Both the position numbers and the translations under genes were made by a program. From Drosophila pseudoobscura (Eukaryota; Arthropoda; Insecta; Diptera; Drosophilidae), in NCBI RefSeq assembly GCF_009870125.1, contig NC_046683.1, positions 31,400,129 to 31,464,128 of the forward strand: a DNA stretch of 64,000 bases. The letters run 5' to 3'. Shown here in pieces: positions 50,959-61,210 of the stretch (its first letter is position 1; every line of letters begins with the position of its first letter). Below the pieces are notes generated by a model that did no database searches, was not told the origin of the DNA, and saw nothing but the letters and a program-made list of their open reading frames with translations.

Positions 50959-52023
50959 GTTTTGTAATTTAATTGATGTATTGATAATTTGTAAACATTG
51001 ATGAGTGCGTTGAACGTTCCTTTCACGTGCCCACGCGAATTGTATTAGACGAAATATTATACCGTTAACCTGGACATTATTGATTTGACACTGATTTTAC
51101 GCGGTGTTGGATCGGGTACGTCGGCAGGATCACTAGGGGAAATGCATGCCTTAACCAACACAGGAAGAGTGCGTCCAACGACACTAGAGGAAGCTATGGA
51201 GCTTTACCAGATTGGTCGGTATTTAGAGATTGATATTTTGGCGCAAGGCTGTGAGGAATTAATACTCGATGTCCTTGGTACTTTACCAACAATTTTAAAG
51301 TGGGGTTGCCAACTCCATGGCTCCGCGTGGGTGTTTAGACAAGCATGTCAGTACCTGCGAGAAGAATTTACTGTTATTAGCACCTCACCTCTCCTGCACC
51401 AACTAGATAAAACGCAACTGTTACATGTTCTGCAGAGTAATTTTTTAACCAGCTCCTATGCTAGAGATTCTGCAGGCTGTTCTTAAATGTGGAGAACAGG
51501 AGCTCATTAGCCGTATGGAAGATCGTGAAGCAAACTTTTTGTGACTCTGATACTCTGCCAAGCAATTCGTAGAGATCTTGTCAGCACTCCACCTTCACAT
51601 ATGATAGGAGAAAATTTCCGTATCAATGCCTGAATACGTAGTGGTAGTAATCAGGGACTCTTTGTTGAAGGATCGATTATCTTCATCTCACCACCAGGCG
51701 GAACAAATGCGTATGCGTAGGTCGCGACACCCGCCAGATATTCCTGATACCTTGAATACCTCCCACATGAATGCAGCGGCTAATAATGGACTTTATAATG
51801 TTGATAATCAGTTCCGCGAATACAACCGTTATATCTTCTTTTTTATCGTTCTCGTCAATGGGATCGTCAGCATCATCAATCTGTGGCACCGATGGAGTAC
51901 ACCCCTATTATAGCCGAAATCTCACTTTTCCGCGTCACCAATCAAATGGTATTTTTGGTGTAGCCAGTATTTTAGCAACCAACTCTGGTCCTGCGCTTTC
52001 GATTTCCGCATGGAAATAGCTTA
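50959..52023 (+). pseudogene. BTBD7-like pseudogene, array copy 7
   Basis: This is the last array copy. An open frame (51085-51486, 133 codons) crosses the point where other copies shift, because a CCCTTGG to CCTTGG change restores the phase (ILDVLGTLPTILKWGC). The BACK region then decays: AACTTTTTGTGA gives a stop, and the DVELRDIIAEL segment is deleted. The CTTTATAATGTTGATAATCAG variant shows that it is closest to the source of copies 5 and 6, while keeping about 300 bases (51470-51780) that they lost. It is cut at 52023 by gypsy remnants; the C-terminal exon is missing. Confidence 0.88.
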
Positions 52024-53395
52024 GGAATTGTCAGACAATATCTGTATCCGTGAATCAAGGGCATCACAACAATGTCTAGCTGTACGTGATCAAACATTCC
52101 ATCGGGGACAGTGTTTTTTCTGGAATTAGAGCGTTGTGTTTATGAATTTTGGCTCGTTGGCACGGAAGGCAATTCCTCGAATACTCCAGAACGTTCTTAC
52201 GCATTGACGGCCAAACGTACTTTCGAGAGATTTGTTTGAGAGTTGACCTGTCACTTCTGTGAGACAGTCTGTGTGCGTTTGAAAACACATGGAATTGCAA
52301 AGATTGCGAAATATATGGTCAAGCCGTTCCCGTTGCCATATCGCATTAGATGATGTCCTCGTCATCTGGAATTGCTTGTAGGTTTAAAGACGTTTCTCCA
52401 TTTAAAATCTCAGGCAATTCGATGTCCGTTGCCTGAGTAGTTTCAATAGCTTCCAGCACAGCTCCAATGGCATTATAATTTGCGTCACACGTGAGACTTA
52501 TTTCTGCATTAAGACTGGGATGAGCGAAGGTTGTGGCGTTAGCTATACTATTTTTGCATTTTTTGAATGCTTTGATCGAGCTTGGCGTCCACTGCACTTA
52601 CCGTTTGTCGTTTATCTTCATGCTGCGTGTCGTTGAGTGGCGCCTGTATTTTTGATGCAAAAGGTATGCAGCGGTGGTAATAGTTAACTATACCAAGAAG
52701 ATTATCTAATTCGCAGATAGTTTGTGGCTGAGTGTACTTAGTAATTGACTTCACTCGATTCTCTGGAGGCTGAATTCCGTTGCCGTTGACTGTGTAACTC
52801 AGTAATGTCACTTGAGGTTGTGCGAAACAGCACTTCTTCTCGTTGATGCAAAGTTTATGCGCTTGTAAGATTTGCAACACATTGTTCGCGTGTTGTGTGT
52901 ACTCCTCCATTGAGTTGGATATTATGAGAATGTCATCAATGTAGCAAAACACGTAAATGGCATTTTTACAAATTCAATTAGCCCAAACGGTGTGCATACG
53001 ACTGTCTTTTCGATGTCCTCTTCGGCCATCGCTATTTGATAGTATGCTTGTTCGAGGTCTAGTGTAGTAAAAACGTTTTTGCCATATGAACGATCAGCAA
53101 AATCGTAAATGTGGGGAATCGGGTAACGATCTGGAACGGTTATGTATGTAGTGGCGAACTGAAGGTGAATCTGATGGGTTCGTGTTGTCGAGGTTGAAGT
53201 CGGTGTGTCGGTCCTTGCCTTGATGCGCTTTGTCGATATTTGGCGAAGCAAAATCCTGCGAGATTACAGATAGGCTTGTGCCCTTGGTAAGACGTTGTGC
53301 AAGACCATAGTGCAGGGAAACCTCTCGCTCTGGCGAGAGAGAATGACATTGTTTTCTTCATTCTGGCCATAATAATAATACGATCTGGCTCAGAT
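52024..53395 (-). mobile_element. Decayed Ty3/gypsy pol remnant (RT, RNase H trace, integrase finger)
   Basis: On the - strand, read from high to low coordinate: RT start (RYPIPHIYDFADR, TTLDLEQAYYQIAMAE, TPFGLIEF; 52922-53251), RT core with FCYIDDILIIS and thumb LLGIVNYYHRCIPF (52548-52952), RNase H trace (ISLTCDANYNAIGAVLE; 52346-52597), then an integrase zinc finger (HRLSHRS, CLPCQRAK; 52076-52300). Frames are offset from each other and large segments are missing. No LTRs are found. RNase H and integrase pieces are joined by a deletion near 52350. Confidence 0.82.
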
Positions 53396-53765
53396 TCTGC
53401 AGTCTAGAAGATATAGTAGTAATTCTCTATAGTTCTATGTTTTTGATTTTCTCCTGACTTCAAAAATGTGGATGAAACAATTTTCGTCCTTTGTGAGGCG
53501 GAAGGGGGCTGGGTGAAGTTTTGAAAAACACTTGTAACAGTTAGTTGTCATAGCTCTAGCTTTTATAGTCTCTAAGAACTAGGCGCTTAAAGGGACGGAC
53601 AGACGGACGGACAGACATGACTCAATCGACTGGGCTATTGATGCTGATCAATAATATATATATACTTTATGGGATCGGAAACACTTCTTTCTGGGCGTTG
53701 CACACGCCCACTCTTCCCACAAATCTAATATACCCCAATACTGATTTTGTGTATCAGGTAAAACA
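53396..53765 (-). repeat. DINE-1-like repeat, inverted
   Basis: The reverse complement of the array's DINE block: GGACGGACAGACGGACGG, GACTGGGCTATTGATGCTGATC, TATATATACTTTATGGGATCGG and CAAATCTAATATACCCCAATAC. It is more diverged from the array copies than they are from one another, so it is an independent older insertion. Confidence 0.75.
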
Positions 53766-54330
53766 AAGACACCAAGACCGGTTCGACCACAAAAAAACTT
53801 AGGTGTCCTTAGGAGGGATGAACGCGGTCCTTTTCTTAGCGCTGGTTGGAAGCTACAACTGACTCCACATTTACAAATTAAAAATTACAATTTAGCGTTT
53901 ATTGTTCAATACTGTTTCTGTGTTTTTGTTAGAGTTTGTTCACGGCCACGGGAACTTAGACTAAGGTGTTAGGCGCTTCGACGATGAAGGCCGACTGTCT
54001 TGAAGAGTACTGAGTCGAAGCTGTGGATTATAAGAAGTAAGAACGTTACCTATGTGTGTGCGCGATAATAGAAAGCTTAATAGATACTTTCTTGATGTTA
54101 CTTAAGAGCTCTACTCCCCCCCTTTGAAAGACCAGGGTATCCTCAACTGGAAGGACGCACAGCTTGTTGACAGCTAGAGTGATGACCTTGATTACCCGCG
54201 CTAAGGGTCACATCAACGGCGGCAAGTTTGACCTCGTTGACCTGGATCGAGGATTGTGGTGTGCAACGTGGGCACGTTGTCGAAAAGCAGAGTCAGGTAC
54301 TCCTCACTCCAACGTTTCTAAAAAAATCTG

Positions 54331-55452
54331 CTAGGCACAGGCGACTCGCTGCCAGCGATCAAATCGATTGAAGTTGAGACCCGTAACATTTGGCTCAGGA
54401 AACTCCATCAGCGGACGATACATTAAAATATGTCCGGGTATAAGGACGCCAAGATCTTCCAGGTTTTCTGAAATCGAGATAAGGGGATGAGAATTCATTA
54501 CAACCTGGATTTGGCACACCAATGTCCGCAGAGCATCGAATCAAAAAAGTGACCGCCTTCACCGCTGCCTCCCACAAACCGCCGAAATGCGGCGAGCGAG
54601 ACACAGTTTTCATGCCAACGATGGGCAAAAACTTTAAGCGAATCGCTCCAAGTAGCGACTGTCGACCAGCATGGTGATGATTCCGTTGAAAGTGCGTAAT
54701 GATGGCGAGCGTTAATAGATAATGCCTGTGCAAAATGATTGGGTGGCGTGAATCGAAGCCGAGAGTTGAGTGCCGCAGGCGGCCACCAACACGAACTAGA
54801 CCAAAGTCATCTATGAAAGGCGAGAGCAAGATGATTCTGCTGGGAGCCTCGACGTAGTTCACTTTCCGCACAGCAATGTACTTATGTGCCCATTGAACGA
54901 TGCGACATAATAATCCTTTGCGAAGGTACTCAGACGAGAGATCCGGTGACATCGACCTACTGATGAATTTCTGAACGTAACCAAAAATAACGAAAGTGTA
55001 TGAAAACGGATGAGTGTGTGAAATAGCTTGGCTTGAATGGTGGGGAACAGACATAAGCAGATCATTTAACGAAAGACCAGATGTGGTAGCTGCAGAGCCG
55101 TCGAATACGACCCTCAGATTTGTTGTGGAGCTGTTTTCTTTGATGACGCAATGATGTACCAAGAAATATTTGTACTTGTGCCTATCTTCCTGGGGCACCA
55201 GAGACATATAATCGAGGGACAGGTACTCCTTCATAAATATTTGTCATAAAGAGCTGGATTACGCACGAACTTGCGCTCCAAGTTTTCAAGGACTCTAAAC
55301 ATCGCTTCATAGGCAAGCGAACAGAGTATTCCCCTGAGGGTAAGCGAGCGTTGGCGATGGTTGACGAAGTATTCCTCGCAGTGAAGTTCCTTCTTTGCTG
55401 CCCTAGCGATTGGCTTAAAGATGTCCTTCACTTCCCAAAATTGACGAACCAA
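54331..55452 (-). pseudogene. BEL pol fragments (RT edge, integrase)
   Basis: Three frames: 55231-55452 (MVRQFWEVKDI, the start of BEL pol), 54395-55234 (SLVPQEDRHKYKYFLVHHCVIKE, LRVVFDGSAATTSGLSLNDLL from RT, then a deletion to integrase: GRLRHSTLGFDSRHPIIL, HFQRNHHHAG, PHFGGLWEAAVKAV), and 54331-54522 (NSHPLISISENLEDLGVLIPGH, the integrase C-terminal). The RT catalytic core and the first two Asp of the integrase triad are missing. Only remnants of the RT-integrase polyprotein are left. Confidence 0.82.
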
Positions 55453-55627
55453 TCCTTACACACCTTTCTATTAATTAATAACTGTAGTGGTATTTTTATT
55501 TTGATTGCATGCTTAGTTTCTTAATAAGTTTAGTGGTAATTTTCCTCGAATGTTAGTCTAATAGCTATCTTTCTTGCATGTTTGCGTTTGGTTCGGCTAC
55601 GCACTGTGCGTCATGCGGCAGCGCCCC
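55453..55627 (+). repeat. Non-LTR retrotransposon 3' tail, opposite orientation
   Basis: The reverse complement of about 43790-43980: CACACCTTTCTATTAATTAATAACTGTAGTGG to CGGCTACGCACTGTGCGTC. It lies within the BEL remnant, so the non-LTR family was active after that BEL insertion. Confidence 0.78.
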
Positions 55628-55920
55628 TAAAATCCGCGATTTCAGAACGAGATCCACCGAGATATCTTCAGTTGAGAAGGTAGCATCTCCTATGCCAGCT
55701 AAACAACAGATGAGTCCCCACTCGCCAGCCCAAATATTTCTCTAATGTGTGCCTGTAGAATGAGACGTTTATTCGCCAATCGTTTTTTGAGAATATCTAA
55801 TTGCAATTATTGTAATTAGCCTCGCTCATCTTCAACGAACTAATGGTGTGCAACGCCGCTCCGCTCAAACAAGACCGCAAATGCTATAATTTCTCGATAG
55901 AAGTCAGTTCAGCTTCACTA
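55628..55920. other. BEL interior, no clear reading frame
   Basis: About 290 bases between the non-LTR tail and the Gag pieces. It probably belongs to the decayed BEL element; no motif is preserved. Confidence 0.4.
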
Positions 55921-56451
55921 TCAATAACAGCTGTGGACATGGCATAGAATATAGGTCCACTCTGTATAGTCTCCGCTGAACTTGGGCAGCTGCAGCTGTG
56001 GCAAGCGCAATCGACTGGCTATGTACATAATGGATTGGGATTCACTTGAGTTCATTTGAAACGTGGAACAATGCGTGGCTTGCGAGCTCTGGCCCAACTC
56101 ACGACGAAGAATGGTCCTCAAAGATAAGATGGACGAGTCCAATTTTCCAGGTGGTGTGTGCCACAATAAAATTCATTTAAGCTTCGTCAATGATTTTAAC
56201 AATCCTCGCAGATCATATTCATCCATTTCGCGTAGCTTTTCACGATCCATCTCTGTTCGTATGGACTCTAGCCTGTGTAAAAAGGCTCTAGCCCTTAGCC
56301 TCCTGAAGGAAATCCAAGATGCAAGGAATTGGTTGCTGGCTGCGTTAGCACTAAACCTTTCATCAGATAGAGCATCGCCAACTTTCACAGTATTACTGTC
56401 ATTGCGCATAGCCACCGATTCACTCCTTCTATTATTTTTTCTCTTGCCCAT
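55921..56451 (-). pseudogene. BEL Gag fragments
   Basis: Two frames: 56173-56451 (the N-terminal helical region with RRLRARAFLHRLESIRTEMD) and 55921-56166 (HTPPGKLDSSILSLRTILRR and ASRLRLPQLQLPKFSGDYTEW, the DUF1759-type Gag core). A shift near 56170 separates them. The zinc knuckles and protease are not found. The LPKFSGDYTEW motif makes the BEL/Pao assignment firm. Confidence 0.82.
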
Positions 56452-56700
56452 GGTTTCGGCTATAGTCTGTTAACGCGGAGTGTATAAGTCGATCAGAGTT
56501 AAATAAAATGATGCAACGCGCTAGTTCAAACTAGTTCAAAACTTGTTGTCGTTCACTTTTGCTGCACTTTTTATGTATTTATGTCCATAACGTATGCGCG
56601 CCAAAGCAACAAAGCAAAGCAAACTATCAGACCACGCTTAGATCTCTATGCGACGAAAGAGAAGCGAAAACGAAAGCGGGTCGCTAAAACTTTCGACAAA
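56452..56700 (-). other. Putative BEL leader
   Basis: A 250-base segment upstream of the Gag remnant on the - strand, ending at the nested DINE-1. Nothing recognisable is in it. Confidence 0.4.
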
Positions 56701-57295
56701 TGTTAAGTTCACAATGTTCGTCCTTTGCGTGGGCGGAAGGGGGTGTGGCGAAATTTTGACACAAAACGGTCTAGGTCCGATATCAAAGGAGTGTGGATAC
56801 CGAATTTGGTTGCTCTAGCTTTTATTGTCTCTGACTTTGCAATAGGCAAAGCCGACCATGAAACCTGTGTGTTAGAGAGAGACACAGCGAGAGAGAATGA
56901 AATTTTTTTCTTGATACTGTCTTTTATACGATTATACGATCTGGTTCTGATTTTGCATTCTAGAAGATCTAGTCATCCATTACGATTCAGCGTTTTCAGT
57001 TTTCCTGTATCTTTGAAATTGTGGATGACACAGATTTTTGCCCTATGTGGTGGTGAAGTGGTCGGGGCAAAGTATTTCTCTAGCTCTTATAGTCTTTGAG
57101 CACTAGGCGCTGATAGGGACGGACAGACGGACGGACGGACGGACGGACAGACAGACAGGGCTCAATCGACTCGGCTATTGATGCTGATCAAGAATATATA
57201 CACTGTATGGGGTCGGAAACGTTCTGGACGTTACACACAGCCACTTTTACCACAAATCTAATATACCCCAATACTCATTTTGAGTATCGGGTATA
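56701..57295 (-). repeat. DINE-1-like repeat, inverted, with (GGAC)n
   Basis: A second inverted copy: GGGCGGAAGGGGGTGTGGCGAAATTTTGAC, a GGACGGACGGACGGACGGAC run (about 57118-57155), CTCAATCGACTCGGCTATTG, then TATACCCCAATACTCATTTTGAGTATCGGGTATAA at its edge. It displaces the primer-site end of the BEL remnant. Confidence 0.8.
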
Positions 57296-57640
57296 ATTAC
57301 ACCGTTGTTAAGGTTACAATTTGGATTTTATTGTCCGATATTGTTTGTGTGTTTTTGTTAGAGGCCGTGGCCGTGGCCGTGAACTTAGACTTAGGTGTTA
57401 GGCGCTTCGACGATGAAGACCGACTGTCTTGAAGAGTACTGACCTATTACCTTAAATAGTACTGACCGACTGTCTGACCGAAGCGTCGAAGCAGTGGATT
57501 ATAAGAAGTAAGAACGTTACATATGTGTGTGCGTGTATGCACTGAGAGCGTACATGGGATGAACGCGATAATAGATATTAAGAGATATGTTCTTGACGTT
57601 ACTTAAGGGCTATTCACGGCTGCTGCTCCGAACACGGTCA

Positions 57641-58120
57641 TTACGTTTTTGTAATTTTTATATTTGTAACTTTTAATCACGTTATAGTTTTCTACATGTT
57701 GTGCATAAGTTTTGGAAATAAAACAGATCGAATTTAAAACTCATCTGCCTAAGCCTTTACGACGGCTATGGGCTCCGTTTTCCGATCGCTCAAACTGAAT
57801 TAAGAAAATATTTTGATGTCTTGTGATATTTACAAATTTGTTTATTCCAGAATCAATAAATGCCAAAATGAACAAAAACACGTCGACTCTGGAGGACTTT
57901 TAAACCGCATAAGCACTATCTCGAAGGTTCCATATACCCATTCGGATAACGTAGTGCCATATTGGCCTATGAGTAGCCCCAAGAGTGGCGTCCGGGCTAG
58001 TCTAGCCTAAATATTGAGCATGAAAAAAATTGAATCTCTATGAATGTCCTAAAATGTATCAGGGCGTATTGATAGCGCCTCATATTTGGAATAGGAAAAT
58101 TTACTTACCTTAGCTGGAAA
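57641..58120 (+). promoter_or_regulatory. Upstream region of the 5'-complete BTBD7 copy
   Basis: 480 bases between the BEL remnant and the ATG of exon 1. It is AT-rich. A short frame (57813-58010) is present but has no recognisable features. The 5' UTR and promoter should lie here, but I see no clear TATA or initiator element. The region may already be truncated by the BEL insertion. Confidence 0.4.
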
Positions 58121-59646
58121 ATGGGAGCCAGTACTTCCAGTATTAACTATCCTAACGTCGCATCATCAGGAGCTGCACTTAATAGTACCGGAAACTCTAA
58201 TGGAAACATATCGGTGCTGCTGCCCATGAGCATGGCAGGTATGGTCACAGCAGGAGCGGTTGGTATGACGACTGGCAGTGGTACTGGTATCAGTGGCGCA
58301 CAGTACCATCGAGATCAAAGACGAAAGCGTGTAACTGGTTTTGCGACGCTTAAGAGAAAGTTTATACGTAGACGACGTTCGTCAAAAGCATATGATCACG
58401 CTCGCGTTCTACGAGATTTTGTGTCAGACTGGGCACCTATGGAGCTGGCAGCTCTTTGCGAGGAGTTCGAAGCCTTGTCGGCTTTAAGAGACTTATCGGT
58501 TAGAATGAAAACATTTATTGTTTGTCTATTAGTTTTTTAAACATCATATATTTATAGGTGCAAGCTGAATTGGCGCGACCTCCGGCAGCAACATACAAAC
58601 AAGACCTTGCTGCTCTTTACGATCTAAATTTTTGCACTGATTGTGATCTTGTTTTTCGCGGGACTATTTTCCCGGTGCACAGATCAATATTATCAGCTCG
58701 TTGCTCCTATTTCCGTGACTTACTCGCAGGTTGTCCTGGTTTCGGAGCGCGTATATGTCTTGAACTGCCCACTTCGCCTATTGACGTGCCGCTTTTCTCT
58801 TCCCTATTGCGTTATTTATATACTGGCGATATGTGTCCGCATGATCCGGACATCGAAATCACAGTGTTGCGTCAGCTGGGAGACGACTTTGGCTCACCAA
58901 ATCCTCTGGATCATGATCTTCGCTATTTGTTGGAGACTGGCGACTACGCAGATGCGGCACTTGTTTTCACAGCAGATGGTAACAACGACAATCTGCGACA
59001 AGACTCGGGTACCTCGGAGTACGGGTTTCGACCAAAGATCGAACTTCCATGCCATAAAGCTATTTTGAGTGCGCGCTCACCCTTTTTTCGTAATTTAATT
59101 GCGCGTCGAACGCGCAACATTGATGAGTACGTTGAACGTTCCTTACACGTGCCCACGCGAATTGTATTAGACGAAAGCGTTATACCGAAGAGATATGCGC
59201 GTGTACTGTTGCAAGCGATTTACCTGGACGTTGTTGATTTGACACTGATCTTACGCGGTGTTGGATCGGGTACGTCGGCAGGATCACTGGCGCAAGGCTG
59301 TGAGGATTTAATACTCGAGTGGCTGTCCCTTGATACTTTACCAACAATTTTAAAGTGGGGTTGCCAACCCCATGGCTCCGCGTGGGTGTTTAGACAAGCA
59401 TGTCAGTACCTTCGAGAAGAATTTACCGTTATTAGCACCTCAACTGTCCTGCACCAATTAGATAAAAAGCAACTGTTACATGTTCTGCAGAGTAATTTTT
59501 TACAAGCTTCTGAGCTAGAGATTCTGCAGGCTGTTCTTAAATGGGGAGAACAGGAGCTCATTCGTCGTATGGAAGATCGTGAACCAAACTTGTTGTCACA
59601 CACAGCTCACTCAGTTTCTTGGACGTTGGACGTTGACATGCAATGA
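58121..59646 (+). pseudogene. BTBD7-like gene, 5'-complete but 3'-truncated copy
   Basis: Exon 1 (58121-58498) begins MGASTS, a good N-myristoylation signal, and includes the conserved KRKFIRRRRSSKAYDHARVLRDF and LCEEFEALSALRDLS. A 59-bp intron (58499-58557, GT...TATAG) is in phase 0; exon 2 resumes with VQAELARPPA. Two BTB domains follow (CTDCDLVFRGTIFPVHRSIL, about residues 145-225; CHKAILSARSPFFRNLI ... DESVIPKRYARVLLQ, about 265-360), then BACK (WVFRQACQYLREEFTV to WGEQELIRRM). A 35-codon in-frame deletion after SAGSL removes a stretch kept by the array copies and matched in vertebrate BTBD7. At about 59620 a non-LTR tail cuts it; translation would add nine foreign residues and stop at 59646 (about 488 residues). 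BTBD7 proteins are linked to epithelial remodelling in vertebrates. The copy may be expressed as a truncated protein, but lacks half the gene. Confidence 0.88.
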
Positions 59647-60268
59647 CTGCATCTTTCAAGAGGCGATGCAGTTACTGCACCGTCAAGTGGCCCGTGTGAC
59701 ACCAGCAGAAGGCTGTTACGCGCGGATCCCAGGCAAAACGCAGCCCTCCTCCCGCCCAACCGACCGAGGGGCGCTGCCGCATGACGCGCGGTGCGTAGCC
59801 GAACCAAACGCGAACATGCAAGAAAGATAGCTATTAGACTAACATTCGAGGAAAATTAGCACTAAACTTACTAAGAAACTAAGCATGCAATCAAAATACA
59901 AATACCACTACAGTTACTAATTAATAGAAAGGTGTGTAAGGATTAATAATTTAATAAGAGGAAGAGAATTAGTGTTGGATATAATATGGTAGAGGGAATT
60001 ATAATCCGAGAATAAGACCCTAAACGGTTCATGCATGGAATAATTCGATCTACAAAGTGGAAGGAACAACGGTAAAATTTCTAGTCAGTCTAATAAGAAT
60101 CGTGAAGTTTATGCGGCTCAACAGATCAGGGCTGTCTATGTCACCCCTGATCAAGTTGTGCATAAATATCACACCAAGCATTTTTCTACGGTTAACTAAG
60201 GATGGGAGGTTTACTAATAGTAGTCTACTAGAGTAAGATGGGAGTCTTACACCCGCATCCCAGTTAAG
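59620..60268 (-). mobile_element. 5'-truncated non-LTR retrotransposon, 3' part
   Basis: It matches the 3' end of the element at 43,638-48,222 (3' UTR and the last about 110 codons of ORF2, LTRNF ... LNWDAGVRLPSYSSRLL) with scattered differences, in the same orientation. It starts right after CACTCAGTTT of the BTBD7 BACK exon and truncates that gene. 5' truncation at about 60268 is typical of target-primed insertions. Confidence 0.85.
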
Positions 60269-60600
60269 GCTCTTCGTTTCCTTCTCTTCCATGTCGGCTC
60301 TCTTTGCTGCGTGGCCGTAGTAGGCGTTTCTCTTTCGTGTTGTCTCTTCGCTGCTAATAAGCAAATTGCCTCACTATTTTGGGGTTTTCTTAGCCTATTT
60401 CTTATTTTAATTGGGGAAACTAAGGATTCATTGTTCATTGTCTAAGTAATACTAATTATAATAGAAGTAATAAGAATCGGATAAACAGTGATAATGAAAT
60501 AATGAAATTAGATAACAAGCCGTCGGGGCGGTCCCTCCAGGGGATGGTGTCGTGATCAGTGTTGTGGAGGCTTATGCCTTCACAGCTCAATGATATAAGA
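60269..60600. other. Unassigned filler between two non-LTR fragments
   Basis: About 330 bases, including AGCCGTCGGGGCGGTCCCTCCAGGGGATGGTGTCGTG-like sequence (60520-60556) that reads like a repeat end. I do not recognise it. Confidence 0.4.
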
Positions 60601-61065
60601 ACTACCTATCTCGATGCAAGATAAGTTTTCTCAGAACCCTAAAAAGTTTTACTGCTTCATAAACAGTAAGCGTAGAACGTCCGCACACACATCCTCGTTT
60701 TCAATTCGTAATGCATCGGCAAATAATGATCAGGGAATTGTCGATCTTTTTGCCCAATTTTTCCAGACGACCCATTCTGAGGAAAGCTACTCTGGTCATC
60801 CGTACCCAGACGGTTTACCAAGGTCATACGGCATTTTCAGTCCCTTGATAAATTAATGTTCTTTACTTCATGATCTTCGACTAGTTAAGCCGGTGTTTTT
60901 ACCAGGTTCAGACGGGGTTCCAGGTTGTGCACTCAGGTACTGCGCCGAGGCACTGTGTGGACCCTGCTTAAATTATTCACCCTGTCCATTGATTATTCTT
61001 GCTTCCCTCCGATCTGGAAGGAATCGTTTATAATTCCTCTCCATAAAAAAGCTAGCAAGTATGAC
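60601..61065 (+). pseudogene. Inverted non-LTR ORF2 fragment
   Basis: + strand frames carry KFSQNPKKFYCFINSKRRTSAH ... QFFQTTHSEESYSG (60614-60856) and, after a frame break, LLKLFTLSIDYSCFPPIWKES and IIPLHKK (60925 on). These match the RT N-terminal region at 45,300-45,720, but inverted relative to the 3' piece next door. The two pieces could come from one insertion with an internal inversion, or from separate events. Confidence 0.8.
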
Positions 61066-61210
61066 GCAACATCTCTTTGCGTGCCTCTCTTAAAACTGTT
61101 CAACCTCTCTCTCGATCTTGGTGATTTTCCCACCGTCCCACAGTGGACGGTGCTCTACGGAAATGGTGGCCAAAATACTGCCCGTGCGAGTATCAATACG
61201 GAATTTTGAA
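61066..61210 (+). pseudogene. Second RT-like fragment
   Basis: After CTAGCAAGTATGACGCAACATC the frame reads VPLLKLFNLSLDLGDFPTVP, a different non-LTR RT version of the same motif, so a second family may be spliced in here. Too short to classify. Confidence 0.45.

Larger units (their letters stand above)
53830..57640 (-). mobile_element. Degenerate BEL/Pao element with nested insertions
   Basis: LTR-like blocks at about 53850-54111 and 57300-57615 share CTTAGAC(T)AAGGTGTTAGGCGCTTCGACGATGAAG and GATTATAAGAAGTAAGAACGTTAC. The first is followed by a polypurine-type run (CCCCCCC on +, about 54116), as expected for a 3' LTR on the - strand. Between them are - strand BEL fragments: integrase end, pol, and Gag. 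A non-LTR 3' tail (55452-55627) and a DINE-1 copy (about 56700-57295) are nested inside. The element is far beyond function. Confidence 0.72.

Noticed and set aside
57813..58010. 65-codon frame upstream of BTBD7 exon 1
   Set aside because: No similarity or motif, and it ends before the exon 1 ATG in a likely 5' UTR.
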